A stretch of 64,000 nucleotides of DNA from PALSA-555 sp963731625 (GCA_963731625.1 CAVSWH010000022.1:62001-126000); one strand, 5' to 3'; shown: positions 43,923 to 52,871, counted from the stretch's first letter. A program made the numbers and translations. Notes: generated by a model not told the origin, from the sequence alone.

Positions 43923-44666
43923 GTGAGCCCCCGCCACGACGGTCGCGAGCCCGACGAACTGCGCCCCATCACGTTCACGCGCGACTTCACCGAGTTCGCC
44001 GAGGGATCGGTGCTCGTCGAGTTCGGCCGCACCCGGGTGCTCTGCACGGCCTCGACCGAGGACCGGGTGCCGGGATGGCTGCGCGGCTCCGGCCGGGGCT
44101 GGGTCACCGCCGAGTACTCGATGCTGCCCGGCTCGACCACCGAGCGCAGCGAGCGGGAGGCCAAGCGCGGCCGCCAGTCGGGCCGCACCCAGGAGATCCA
44201 GCGGCTCATCGGCCGGTCGCTCCGCGCCGTCACCGACCTCGACACGATGGGCGAGGTCACGATCACACTCGACTGCGACGCCCTCCAGGCCGACGGCGGG
44301 ACCCGCACGGCGTCGATCTGCGGGGCCTATGTCGCCCTCCACGACGCGTGCAGCCGTCTCGTCGCCACGGGACGTCTCACCGGGCATCCCCTGAACGACG
44401 CGTGCGCCGCGGTGTCGGTCGGCGTCGTCGACGCCCTCGCGTGCCTCGACCTCGACTACGCCGAGGATTCGAACGCCGAGGTCGACATGAACGTCGTGAT
44501 GACCGCCAGCGGCCGCTTCATCGAGGTCCAGGGCACCGCCGAAGGGGCGCCGTTCTCGCGCGGCGAGCTCGACAACCTGCTCGGGCTCGCCGAGACCGGG
44601 ATCGGCGAGCTGCTCGCCCTCCAACGGGCGCTCGTCGCCGAGCCGCCCCCGCCGCGACCCCGCTGA
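43923..44666 (+). CDS. rph: ribonuclease PH
   Basis: A phosphorolytic 3' to 5' exoribonuclease that trims tRNA 3' ends. The 247-residue protein shows the family order DELRPITFTRDFTEFAEGSVLVEFG, STEDRVPGW, GWVTAEYSMLPGST, then RTQEIQRLIGRSLRAV (phosphate and RNA-binding), DCDALQADGGTRTA and the late DLDYAEDSNAEVDMNVV, with the catalytic aspartates. Start GTG at 43923 follows GGATGTGCCC. rdgB follows after 5 bases. None of the tRNA genes in the window for which I traced the 3' end encodes CCA. Confidence 0.95.
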   Translation: MSPRHDGREPDELRPITFTRDFTEFAEGSVLVEFGRTRVLCTASTEDRVPGWLRGSGRGWVTAEYSMLPGSTTERSEREAKRGRQSGRTQEIQRLIGRSLRAVTDLDTMGEVTITLDCDALQADGGTRTASICGAYVALHDACSRLVATGRLTGHPLNDACAAVSVGVVDALACLDLDYAEDSNAEVDMNVVMTASGRFIEVQGTAEGAPFSRGELDNLLGLAETGIGELLALQRALVAEPPPPRPR

Positions 44667-44671
44667 GGCGG

Positions 44672-45316
44672 ATGCGGTTCGTGCTCGCCACCACGAACGC
44701 GGGCAAGGCCCGGGAGATCGACGCCATCCTCCAGGCGGCCGGGCTGGACCTCGAGTGCGTGCCTCGACCGGCCGACGTCGCGGCAGTCGACGAGTCGGGC
44801 GACACGCTCGAGAAGAACGCACGGCTGAAGGCCCGCGCTGTGCGGGACGCGACGGGCGAGGCGGCGATCGCCGACGACACCGGCCTCGAGGTCGACGCGC
44901 TCGACGGCGAGCCCGGGGTGCGCTCGGCGCGCTTCGCCGGACCCGACGCGACCGACGACGACAACGTGACGCTGCTGCTCGCCCGCCTCGACGGCGTCCC
45001 GCTCGAGGCCCGGCGGGCGCGCTTCGTCACCGTCGCCGTCGCCGTGTTCCCCGACGGGCGCGAGCTCGCCGCGATCGGCAGCGCCGAGGGGATGATCACC
45101 AGCGCCCGACGCGGCACGCGGGGGTTCGGCTACGACCCCGTCTTCCTGCCCGACGCCGGCGACGGCCGCACATTCGCCGAGCTCGCGCCGGAGGAGAAGG
45201 ACGCGTGCTCGCATCGAGGCGCCGCGTTCCGTACCCTCGCCCAGGGCCTCGGCATCCTCGACGAGGCCGGGCACCTCGACCCTGGGGCCGGGCCGGACCG
45301 CCACGAGGAGGTGTGA
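44672..45316 (+). CDS. rdgB: XTP/dITP pyrophosphatase (RdgB/HAM1 family)
   Basis: Hydrolyses ITP, dITP and XTP to monophosphates, keeping deaminated purines out of nucleic acids. The 214 residues include the N-terminal LATTNAGKAREID, IADDTGLEVDALDGEPGVRSARFAG, GFGYDPVFLP, and SHRGAAFR, all in the usual spacing. The ATG at 44672 is 5 bases after the rph stop. The C-terminal tail is somewhat extended. The rph-rdgB pair is common in actinobacteria. Confidence 0.95.
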   Translation: MRFVLATTNAGKAREIDAILQAAGLDLECVPRPADVAAVDESGDTLEKNARLKARAVRDATGEAAIADDTGLEVDALDGEPGVRSARFAGPDATDDDNVTLLLARLDGVPLEARRARFVTVAVAVFPDGRELAAIGSAEGMITSARRGTRGFGYDPVFLPDAGDGRTFAELAPEEKDACSHRGAAFRTLAQGLGILDEAGHLDPGAGPDRHEEV

Positions 45317-45317
45317 C

Positions 45318-45875
45318 GTGGCCGTCATCGACGTCGCGGGGTTCGTCGCCGACCTGAAGGACCACGCCGTCGAGCACAGCTTCCACGTGCACGACGAGCG
45401 CCACTTCGTCGAGAGCTACTCCCTGCGTCAGACCTGGGAGGTCGACCTTCACCCCGAGGAGGGCTGCGAGGGGCCCGTCGACCTCTACCTGTCGCTCGAG
45501 GTCGACCCGCGGGTGCTGCTCGGCTTCGAGGACGCGGTGATGGCCCGCCCGGAGGGTGAGGACCCGCCCGACGAGTACGACTTCCCGCTGAACTTCACGT
45601 GGGGCCTCCCGCCGCTGCCCCAGGACCCCGACCTGCTCGTCCTCGCCACCGACCTGGCCGGCATCGGCGGCCCCGAGCTGCCCCTCGAGGTGTCGGCGAT
45701 CGATTCGATCCCCTCGGCCACCGAGGCGACCGAGCGGGCCCTGCGCGTCGTCGCGCACCAGAAGGTGTCGCTCCTGCGGATCCGCGACGGCGACGCCGTG
45801 TCGTGCGAGCTGCTCGACCGCTGCCTCGCGGTCAGCCGGTTCCTCCTCGGGCGCGCCGAGGGCTGGCTCGGCTAA
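45318..45875 (+). CDS. conserved hypothetical protein, possibly unknown actinobacterial family
   Basis: A 185-residue acidic soluble protein that I do not recognise. It has no signal peptide or membrane helix. Noticeable parts are EHSFHVHDERHFVESYSLRQTWEVDLHPEEGCEGPVDLYLSLEVDP, then FPLNFTWGLPPLPQDPDLLVLATDLAGIGG, and a C-terminal helical end RALRVVAHQKVSLLRIRDGDAVSC. Codon bias is like its neighbours. It starts with a GTG two bases after rdgB, so it is the last gene of the mec-to-rdgB run, and its stop overlaps that of the convergent diguanylate cyclase. Confidence 0.75.
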   Translation: MAVIDVAGFVADLKDHAVEHSFHVHDERHFVESYSLRQTWEVDLHPEEGCEGPVDLYLSLEVDPRVLLGFEDAVMARPEGEDPPDEYDFPLNFTWGLPPLPQDPDLLVLATDLAGIGGPELPLEVSAIDSIPSATEATERALRVVAHQKVSLLRIRDGDAVSCELLDRCLAVSRFLLGRAEGWLG

Positions 45876-48670
45876 CCGGCCGCGCCGGCCGACGTGTCGT
45901 CGTAGACCTCGGCGCGTCCCCGGCCTTGATGCTTCGCCCGGTACAGGGCCACGTCGGCGTCGCGGATCAGCTCCACGACGCCCTTCTCGACGGCGTGCGA
46001 GAACGCGATGCCGATGCTCAGCCCGACGCGCACCTCGTAGCCCTCGATGGTCGTCGGCTGCGACACGGTCTCGATGATCCGCTCGGACAGCTCGAGCATC
46101 GCCGGCTCCCCTCGCGGGTGCTCGCAGAGGATGACGAACTCGTCGCCGCCGAGGCGCGCGAGCGTGTCACCGGCCCGCACCGTGTCGCGCAGGCGACGGG
46201 CCACCGTGCCGAGCAGCAGGTCGCCGACGTCGTGGCCGTAGCTGTCGTTCACGAGCTTGAAGCCGTCGAGGTCGAGGAACAGCACCGCGAGCTCCTCATC
46301 GGTGCGCCCGGCGCGGGCGATGGCGCGCTCGCCGATCTCGCGGAACAGCGCCCGGTTCGGCAGCCCGGTCAGTGAGTCGTGGGTCGCCTCGAACTCGAGG
46401 CGACGCTGCGCCGCCTTCAGCTCCGTGATGTCGTGCGCCACAGTCGCGATCCGCGACACGTTGCCCTGGTCGTCGCGCAGCACCTGCACGGTCGTCGCCA
46501 CCGGGATCGCGCCGCCCGAGGCGTCGATGAGGTCGAGCTCGCCGGTCCAGCCGCCGCGGCGGCGGGCGGCCGGCATGATCTCGGTCCGGAGCCGCTCGAG
46601 CGTGGCGTCCGACGACAGGTCGGTGACGTGCTGGCCCTCGTAGGCGCCGAGCAGCGCGCGCGCCGAGCGGTTCACGTAGACGATGTTCCCGCCGGCGTCC
46701 GAGACGACGACGAGCTCCGAGGTGGCCTCGAGGATCTCGACGAGGTCGCTGGCCCGGCGCTCCGCGGCCGTTCGCTCGGTGACGTCCCGGGCGTTCGTGA
46801 CCGTGCCCGACACCGACGGCTCCGTCGTCAGGTCGGTGATGATCGACTCGAGGTTGTGCCAGGTGCCGTCGCGGTGGCGGGCCCGGTACTGGATGGGCTC
46901 GGCGACGCCCTTCTCGAACTGCGCGAACGCCTCCTGCTCGACCCGGGCGACGTCGTCGGGGTGCATGAGGTCGCGGGCCGAGTGGCCGACGAGCTCGCCC
47001 GGGTCGTAGCCGAGCACGTTCGTCGCCGACGGGCTCGCGTAGGTGAGGGTCCCCTCCAGGTCGTTCACGGTGATGAGGTCCGACGCGTGCTCGACGAGGG
47101 CCTCGAAGCGGGCCTGGGTGTCGTGCAGCGTCGCCTCGGTCTCGACCCGCTCGGTGATGTCGCGGACGTTGATGACCACACCGGGCAGGTCGGGGTCGTC
47201 GAGCAGGTTGCGCCCGACGCCTTCGACCCAGCGGTACGTGCCGCCCTGGTGCAGCACCCGGCAGCTGAAGACGTCGGTCGCGCCCGGCTCGGCGATCACC
47301 TGCACCATCTTCTGGACCACCGCCTCGAGGTCGTCGGGGTGCACGAGCCCGGCCACGTACTGACCGACGAACGCCCGGGCGGGCCGGCCGAAGACACGCT
47401 CGCTCGCCGGGCTGATGTAGGTGATCTGCCCCTCGGCGTCGAGGACGACGACCGCGTCAGCGGAGCGCTCGAGCAGGAAGCGCAGCTCCCGGTGGGCGCG
47501 CTCCTCGGCTTCCCGGGCGGCGCGCACCTCGGTGACGTCGGTGACGTCCGAGGCGTAATACAGAGGGGCGCCGTCGGGGTCGAGCACATGCCACACGGTG
47601 AAGCGAGTCCACACCATGTCGCCGTCGGGACGCAGGAACCGGACATCGAGTGTCACCCGGTCGGTGGTCCGGTTCACGAGCTGGATCAGCTGCGAGCGCG
47701 CGTGCCGGCGGTCGTCGGGGTGGACGGCGTCGATTCCCGCCGTCCCGATGAGCTCCTCGGCCGTGCGGCCGAGCATCGTCGTCAACGCCTCGTTCACCTC
47801 GAGCCACCGACCGTCGAGCCCCACGATGGCGCGCCCCACGGGGGAGTAGCGGAAGGCGGTCGTGAACGCCCGCTCCAGCTCGTCGACGCGCCGCTCGAGG
47901 GTCTCGCGCTCGGTGAGGTCCCGAGCCACGATGACGACGCCCCGCACCGAGGGCTCGTCGAGGAGGTTCGTGGCGACGCACTCGACGTCGCGGTACTCGC
48001 CGTCGGCGGCGCGCGCCCGCAGGCGCTGGGGTGGCGGGACGATCCCGGGCGGCGGGTTCCTCGCGCTTGTCTCGCGGGCGGCGGTGAGGCGCTCGGCCAC
48101 GCTGGCGCGGTCCTCCGGGTGGATGAGCTCCAGCACCGAGACGCCGAAGCACTCGGCGCGGCTGCGTCCGAGGAACAGCGCGGCGCGGTCGTTCACCCAG
48201 CGGACGGTGCCCGCCGCGTCGAGCACGATGATCATGTCCGAGATCCGGTCGACGAGCTGGGTGAGCAGCGTGGTGTGGGCGCGCTGGTCGGTGAGCTCGG
48301 TGACCGTGCCGATGCAGCGGCGGAGGCGGCCGTCCCGGTGGCGCTCGCCGCGCACGAGGACGCGCACCCATTTGGGACGCCCGACGGCGCGAGTGAAGCG
48401 GAACTCCAAGACGAGGCGATCCTCGCCTTCCGCCAAGCGCTGCCAGGCGCGTCGCACGGACGGCAGGTCGTCCGGGTGGACCGCCTCGTCCCAGCCGCGG
48501 TCGCGCGCCTGCGCCCAGGTCAAGCCGCTCAGCTCACACCACGGCTGGTTCACGTAGAGGCAGCGGCCGTCCTCATCGGTGAGGAACAGCCCGACCGGCA
48601 GCCGGTCGGCGAACTCGGCAACCGTCGCCCCAGTGGGCGGCTCAGCCCGTCGGTGGTCGTGCTTGGCCAT
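45872..48670 (-). CDS. diguanylate cyclase with six PAS domains
   Basis: Makes cyclic di-GMP in response to sensed signals. The 932 residues consist of six consecutive PAS/PAC units (typical PAC endings such as VTELTDQ, VARDLTERE, ASDVTDVTE, NVRDITERV, NARDVTERT and VAHDITELK) followed by a GGDEF domain (from THDSLTGLPNR) with the active motif GGDEF (841-845). An inhibitory I-site RAGD (832-835) sits at the correct five-residue spacing, so product feedback is likely. There is no EAL domain and no membrane helix, so it is a cytoplasmic sensor; bound cofactors are unknown. The ATG at 48670 has a GGAGGG site. Confidence 0.95.
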   Translation of the reverse strand: MAKHDHRRAEPPTGATVAEFADRLPVGLFLTDEDGRCLYVNQPWCELSGLTWAQARDRGWDEAVHPDDLPSVRRAWQRLAEGEDRLVLEFRFTRAVGRPKWVRVLVRGERHRDGRLRRCIGTVTELTDQRAHTTLLTQLVDRISDMIIVLDAAGTVRWVNDRAALFLGRSRAECFGVSVLELIHPEDRASVAERLTAARETSARNPPPGIVPPPQRLRARAADGEYRDVECVATNLLDEPSVRGVVIVARDLTERETLERRVDELERAFTTAFRYSPVGRAIVGLDGRWLEVNEALTTMLGRTAEELIGTAGIDAVHPDDRRHARSQLIQLVNRTTDRVTLDVRFLRPDGDMVWTRFTVWHVLDPDGAPLYYASDVTDVTEVRAAREAEERAHRELRFLLERSADAVVVLDAEGQITYISPASERVFGRPARAFVGQYVAGLVHPDDLEAVVQKMVQVIAEPGATDVFSCRVLHQGGTYRWVEGVGRNLLDDPDLPGVVINVRDITERVETEATLHDTQARFEALVEHASDLITVNDLEGTLTYASPSATNVLGYDPGELVGHSARDLMHPDDVARVEQEAFAQFEKGVAEPIQYRARHRDGTWHNLESIITDLTTEPSVSGTVTNARDVTERTAAERRASDLVEILEATSELVVVSDAGGNIVYVNRSARALLGAYEGQHVTDLSSDATLERLRTEIMPAARRRGGWTGELDLIDASGGAIPVATTVQVLRDDQGNVSRIATVAHDITELKAAQRRLEFEATHDSLTGLPNRALFREIGERAIARAGRTDEELAVLFLDLDGFKLVNDSYGHDVGDLLLGTVARRLRDTVRAGDTLARLGGDEFVILCEHPRGEPAMLELSERIIETVSQPTTIEGYEVRVGLSIGIAFSHAVEKGVVELIRDADVALYRAKHQGRGRAEVYDDTSAGAAG

Positions 48671-48779
48671 CAGTGCGAGCCCTCCACCCCATCCGAGACA
48701 TGATCGGCGCGCCCGGCAGGGGACCTGAGCGGGGCCGGGGCGGAGTCGCGTCGGAGGGGCCGTCGGCCACAATGGCAGC

Positions 48780-49148
48780 ATGCCCATGCGGGTCGACTGT
48801 CGCCACTGCGAGAGCCGCACGTACGCGAACGGCGAGGTCGTGCGCCGCTGCAAGCTCGACCTGGCGCCCGAGGCGCCGTGGCGCTGCCCCGACGACTGCG
48901 CCGGCTACGCCGCCCGGCGCATGGACGCCGGCTGGCACTACGGCAGCCTCGGCCAGCACCAGCCGGCGCCCGAGCCCGAGCCGGTCGGCGAGGACGTCGC
49001 CGCGCTGCTCGACGCGGCCGAGGACATCGTGAACGCCGCCGCGTCGGACATCCTGGCCGACCAGACCGCGCCGAAGCGGCGGCTGCGGCGCAAGGGAAAC
49101 AAGGGAAACAAGGGAAGCAAGGGAAACAAGGGGAAGAAGGGGCGCTAG
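48780..49148 (+). CDS. small cysteine-rich protein with a lysine-glycine repeat tail
   Basis: A 122-residue protein. The N terminus has CRHCESRTY, then RRCKLDL and WRCPDDCAGY, five cysteines that could bind zinc. A helical acidic middle (GEDVAALLDAAEDIVNAAASDILAD) is followed by KRRLRRKGNKGNKGSKGNKGKKGR, a strongly basic repeat that may bind nucleic acid. The repeat is coded by near-perfect 9-base units AAGGGAAAC, prone to length change. A second ATG lies at codon 3. CACAAT 6 bases upstream could be a weak -10. Divergent from the diguanylate cyclase gene; function unknown. Confidence 0.7.
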   Translation: MPMRVDCRHCESRTYANGEVVRRCKLDLAPEAPWRCPDDCAGYAARRMDAGWHYGSLGQHQPAPEPEPVGEDVAALLDAAEDIVNAAASDILADQTAPKRRLRRKGNKGNKGSKGNKGKKGR

Positions 49149-49158
49149 CGGGGCCGCG

Positions 49159-49241
49159 TGCGAGCGGGGGGAGTCGAACCCCCACACCCCGAAGGGCACC
49201 GGGACCTAAACCCGGCGCGTCTGCCGTTCCGCCACGCTCGC
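49159..49241 (-). tRNA. tRNA-Leu (anticodon TAG)
   Basis: On the reverse strand GCGAGCG pairs with CGCTCGC, followed by discriminator A; CCA is not encoded. The anticodon loop TTTAGGT is closed by CCGGG/CCCGG, giving TAG, which reads CUA and related Leu codons. A long variable arm (GTGCCCTTCGGGGTG type) and the T-arm GGGGGTTCGACTCCCCC confirm a class II tRNA. Confidence 0.95.
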
Positions 49242-49287
49242 GTCCGCTCCAGTCTCGCATCTGGCCCCGGCGAGTAGCGTCCGCGGC

Positions 49288-49686
49288 ATGAGTGGCCGGA
49301 TCCCGCTGGTCGACTACCTCGTCCTCGACGACGGCGACCCCTACCTGACGGCGTGGGCCTCGACCGAGAGCGGCGCCCTCTACTTCGACCGGCGCAACGC
49401 CGACGCCAAGTCCGGCAAGCCGGGCTTCGAGCGGCGCCGCCTCGCCAACACCGGCACGGTGCGCACGTTCACGATCGTCCACCGGGCCGCGCCCGGCGTC
49501 CCGACCCCCTACGTGTCGATCGTCGTCGACCTCGACGGCGGCGGGGTCGTGAAGGCCAACCTGCTCAACGTCGAGCCCGACCCCGACCGCGTGAAGGTCG
49601 GGATGCCCGTCCGCCTCACCACCTACGTTGCCGGCACCGACGACGACGGCACCGACGCGGTCGCCTTCGCCTACGAGCCGGCCTGA
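49288..49686 (+). CDS. DUF35/OB-fold protein lacking the zinc ribbon
   Basis: A 132-residue protein paired with the thiolase gene that follows after 15 bases. The C-terminal half fits the OB-fold part of DUF35 proteins: GTVRTFTIVHRAAPGVPTPYVSIVVDLDGGGVVKANL and VGMPVRLTTYV. The N-terminal half, where DUF35 proteins carry a four-cysteine zinc ribbon, has none (YFDRRNADAKSGKPGF). Such proteins form complexes with thiolases or HMG-CoA synthase in archaea and with steroid side-chain enzymes in actinobacteria. TAGCGT 7 bases before the ATG suggests a leaderless start. Confidence 0.8.
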   Translation: MSGRIPLVDYLVLDDGDPYLTAWASTESGALYFDRRNADAKSGKPGFERRRLANTGTVRTFTIVHRAAPGVPTPYVSIVVDLDGGGVVKANLLNVEPDPDRVKVGMPVRLTTYVAGTDDDGTDAVAFAYEPA

Positions 49687-49701
49687 GCAAGGAGCCCACC
49701 C

Positions 49702-50904
49702 ATGGCCGACAACGACGTCTGGATCATCGGCGCAGCGATGACGAAGTTCGGTCGCTACCGCGACAAGGACGTCATCGACCTGGCGTCCGAGGCGTCGATG
49801 GCGGCGCTCACCGACGGAGACGTCGGCATCGAGGACATGGACGTGATGGGCGCCGGGAACCTCATGGAGGCGTCGAGCGGGATCGGGCAGCGCATCCAGA
49901 AGCAGATCGGCCAGACCGGCATCCCGGTCTTCAACGTCGCGAACGCCTGCGCCACCGGCGCGACCGCGATCCGCTGCGTGTACATGGCCATCAAGGCCGG
50001 CGAGGCGGACATGGGTCTGGCGGTGGGCTGCGAGCAGATGGGCAAGGCGGGCCTGCTCGGCGCGTCGGCCCGATCGGACCGCAACGTGTACGAGCCGTCC
50101 GGGCGCTACGGCGCAGTGATGAGCGTCGAGGGGCGCCTCGGCACCACGCTCATGCCGGGCGTGTTCGCGCAGGCCGGGATGGAATACGCCGGCGAGCACG
50201 ACGGCGTCGGCTTCGAGCAGTTCGCGAAGGTCGCCGAGAAGAACCACGCCCACTCGACCCTGAACCCCCTCGCGCAGTACCAGAAGCAGTTCAGCCTCGA
50301 CGAGGTGATGGGCGCCGAGATGATGTCGTACCCGAACACGCTGCTCATGTGCTGCCCGACCGGTGACGGCGCCGCCGCGCTCGTCCTCGTCTCGGAGGCC
50401 CGGCTCGGGTCCCTCTCCGACGAGCAGCGCCGGCGGGCCGTGAAGGTGTCGGCCTCGGTGATGACGTCGGATCCTTGGACCGACGCCGACCAGGTCCAGC
50501 CCGACGTGAACACGCTCACGCGTGCGGCCGCCAACCGTGCCTACGAGCAGTCCGGCGTCGACCCCCAGGACCTCGACCTCGTCGAGCTGCACGACTGCTT
50601 CGCGACCGCCGAGCTGATCCACTACGACAACCTGCGCCTCTGCGCGCCAGGGGAGGCGGGGAAGTTCATCGACGAGCGCGGCCCGTGGCGCGACGGCACG
50701 ACCCCCGTGAACGTGTCGGGCGGGCTCATCTCGAAGGGCCACCCGCTCGGCGCGACGGGCGTCGCGAACCTCTACGAGGTGACGACGCACCTGCGCGGCG
50801 AGGCCGGTGACCGGCAGGTCGAGGGGGCGAAGGTCGGGCTGACCCACGTGATCGGGCTCGGCTCGGCGTGCTCGATCCACGTCCTCGAGAAGGCCGCGGC
50901 CTGA
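49702..50904 (+). CDS. thiolase family protein (SCP-x/lipid-transfer type)
   Basis: A 400-residue thiolase fold. The nucleophile is Cys83 in NACATGATA; the C-terminal GGLISKGHPLGATG carries the catalytic histidine, and LVELHDCFATAE is the usual HDCF motif of the SCP-x-like group. Of this group several work with a DUF35 partner in sterol side-chain or fatty acid cleavage. The preceding gene encodes such a partner. The ATG has an AAGGAGCCC site. Substrate unknown. Confidence 0.9.
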   Translation: MADNDVWIIGAAMTKFGRYRDKDVIDLASEASMAALTDGDVGIEDMDVMGAGNLMEASSGIGQRIQKQIGQTGIPVFNVANACATGATAIRCVYMAIKAGEADMGLAVGCEQMGKAGLLGASARSDRNVYEPSGRYGAVMSVEGRLGTTLMPGVFAQAGMEYAGEHDGVGFEQFAKVAEKNHAHSTLNPLAQYQKQFSLDEVMGAEMMSYPNTLLMCCPTGDGAAALVLVSEARLGSLSDEQRRRAVKVSASVMTSDPWTDADQVQPDVNTLTRAAANRAYEQSGVDPQDLDLVELHDCFATAELIHYDNLRLCAPGEAGKFIDERGPWRDGTTPVNVSGGLISKGHPLGATGVANLYEVTTHLRGEAGDRQVEGAKVGLTHVIGLGSACSIHVLEKAAA

Positions 50905-50914
50905 GCGCTGCCGG

Positions 50915-52141
50915 CTAGCTGCGGGCGAGCGCGGCCTCGGCCGGCACGACCGCGGCGGGGAGCTCGACGATCACGAGAAGCCCGCCGTCGGGTGGGGCCT
51001 CAGCGGTGACGGACCCGCCGTGGGCGCGGGCGACGGCGTCGACGATCGAGAGGCCGAGCCCGAAGCTGCGGTGACTCGGGTGCTCGGTCCAGTCGTCGAG
51101 GCGGCGGAAGCGCTCGAAGAGACGGGCCACCTGCTCGGGCGGCACGAGCGGGCCGCTGTTCGCGACGCGGAGCGACGCCGTGTCGCCGTCCACCGTCGTG
51201 CTGACCGAGATCCACCCGCCGTGCTGGTTGTAGCGCAAGGCGTTCTCGACGAGGTTCTCCACGAGCCGCTCGAGGAGCACCCGGTCGCCGCGCACGCGTG
51301 CCGGGTCCAGACTGAGGTCGAGCGCGAGCTCGAGCGTGTCGGCCTCGGGTGCGAGCCGGTCGACGACGCGCGCCGAGACGTCGGCGAGGTCGACCGGCGT
51401 CTCGGGCGGGGCCACCGCCCCGGTGCGGGCGAGCATGAGCAGCCCGTCGACGAGCGCCTGGCTGCGCAGCGTCGCGTCGCGGACCACCTCCGCCATGGCC
51501 CGCAGCTCGGCCGGGGAGGCGTGCGGGTCGGCGAGCGCGACCTCGACCTCGGTGCGGATCACGGCGAGCGGGGTCCGCAGCTCGTGGGAGGCGTCCGCGA
51601 CGAAGCGTTGCTGGCTCATGAACGCCCGATCGAGGCGCTCGAGCATGGCGTCGAAGGTGTCGGCCAGCTCCTTCAGCTCGTCGGCGGGCCCCTCGAGGTC
51701 GATCCGCTCGTGGAGGTTGACGTCCGAGAGCTGCTGCGCCGCGGTCGTGATGGTGTGGATGGGTCGCAGCATGCGCCCGGCGACGACCCAGCCGATCCCG
51801 ACGGAGCCGACGGCGAGCACGCCGAGCGCGATTCCCGACTCGACGAGCAGGCGATGCAGGTTGTCGTTGTTGATCTGACGCTGCACGTCCTCGAACAGGA
51901 CGCGGCGGCTGTGCGCCCGCGGCGGCCGCGTCGCGCCCGACCGCGGGAGGGTCCGCAGCACGTTCGGGTCGACGCCGAGGCGGTGGGCGATCGCGGACCG
52001 GACCTGCGACGGGTCGCTGTTCACGCTGTGGCGCACCAGCACGTAGGTGAGGCCGAGGAGGATGCTCCCGGCGAAGATCAGGACCGCGCCGATGAGCAGG
52101 GTGAGGCGGAGCCGGATCGTCAGGCCCCGGCGCGCGGTCAC
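50915..52141 (-). CDS. two-component sensor histidine kinase
   Basis: A 408-residue membrane kinase. Helix 1 (about 13-36) and helix 2 (about 98-121) enclose a sensor loop of some 60 residues with many basic residues (RSGATRPPRAHSRR). A HAMP domain follows (AGRMLRPIHTITTAAQQL), then HisKA with His186 in VADASHELRTPLAVIRTEVE, and an HATPase with ENLVENALRYNQ and FGLGLSIVDAVARAHGG. It starts by GTGA overlap with the response regulator gene, so both are co-translated. The signal is unknown. Confidence 0.94.
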   Translation of the reverse strand: MTARRGLTIRLRLTLLIGAVLIFAGSILLGLTYVLVRHSVNSDPSQVRSAIAHRLGVDPNVLRTLPRSGATRPPRAHSRRVLFEDVQRQINNDNLHRLLVESGIALGVLAVGSVGIGWVVAGRMLRPIHTITTAAQQLSDVNLHERIDLEGPADELKELADTFDAMLERLDRAFMSQQRFVADASHELRTPLAVIRTEVEVALADPHASPAELRAMAEVVRDATLRSQALVDGLLMLARTGAVAPPETPVDLADVSARVVDRLAPEADTLELALDLSLDPARVRGDRVLLERLVENLVENALRYNQHGGWISVSTTVDGDTASLRVANSGPLVPPEQVARLFERFRRLDDWTEHPSHRSFGLGLSIVDAVARAHGGSVTAEAPPDGGLLVIVELPAAVVPAEAALARS

Positions 52142-52794
52142 GGGATCCGGTACCCCGCGCCGACGACCGTCGCGATGAGTGGCGGGACCCCGAGCTTCTT
52201 GCGCAACGTCATGATCGTCACCCGCACCACGTTCGTGAACGGGTCCACATGATCGTCCCACACCTGGTCCAGCAGGGTCTCGGGGCTCACCACGGCGCCG
52301 TTCGCGGCGAGCAGCGCCTCGAGGACCGCCAGCTCCTTCGGGGTCAGGTTGATCCGCTCGCCGTCGCGGGTCACGTCGTGGCGGGCCGGGTCGACCCGCA
52401 CGCCGCTGCGCTCGAGGACGAGGCTCGGGGCGGCGACCCGGCGCCGGCCGAGTGCCCGCACGCGTGCCGTGAGCTCGGCGAACGCGAACGGCTTCGGGAG
52501 GTAGTCGTCGGCGCCCAGGTTGAGGCCGGTCACCCGATCCTCGATCGTGCCCGACGCGGTGAGCATGAGGATCTGTGAGGGGCTCCCACCCGAGCGCAGC
52601 GTCTGGCACACGTCGTCACCGTGAACGCGGGGCAGATCCCGGTCGAGGACGATCACGTCGTAGGTGACGATCGCCGCCTTCTCCAGCGCCAGGTCGCCGT
52701 CGTGCGCCGTGTCGACCGCCATGCCCTCGCGGCGCAGCCCGCGTGCGATCGCGTCCGCCAGTGGGGCCTCGTCCTCGACGACGAGCACTTTCAT
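52138..52794 (-). CDS. OmpR-family response regulator
   Basis: A 218-residue regulator with a receiver domain (VLVVEDEAPLADAIARGL, phosphoacceptor Asp51 in VIVLDRDLP) and a winged-helix DNA-binding domain (LTPKELAVLEALLAANGAVVSPETLLDQVWDDHVDPFTNVVRVTIMTLRKKL). It works with the kinase encoded by the overlapping gene. The ATG at 52794 is normal. An array of 11-bp-spaced repeats 80-120 bases upstream is a likely binding site, suggesting autoregulation. Confidence 0.95.
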   Translation of the reverse strand: MKVLVVEDEAPLADAIARGLRREGMAVDTAHDGDLALEKAAIVTYDVIVLDRDLPRVHGDDVCQTLRSGGSPSQILMLTASGTIEDRVTGLNLGADDYLPKPFAFAELTARVRALGRRRVAAPSLVLERSGVRVDPARHDVTRDGERINLTPKELAVLEALLAANGAVVSPETLLDQVWDDHVDPFTNVVRVTIMTLRKKLGVPPLIATVVGAGYRIP

Positions 52795-52871
52795 GCTGCC
52801 TGCTATTCGTACGGCAACGCTGACGCCGGCTCCAGCGCCGAGCTCTCACCGGGACGGTACGGGCCACGGGA

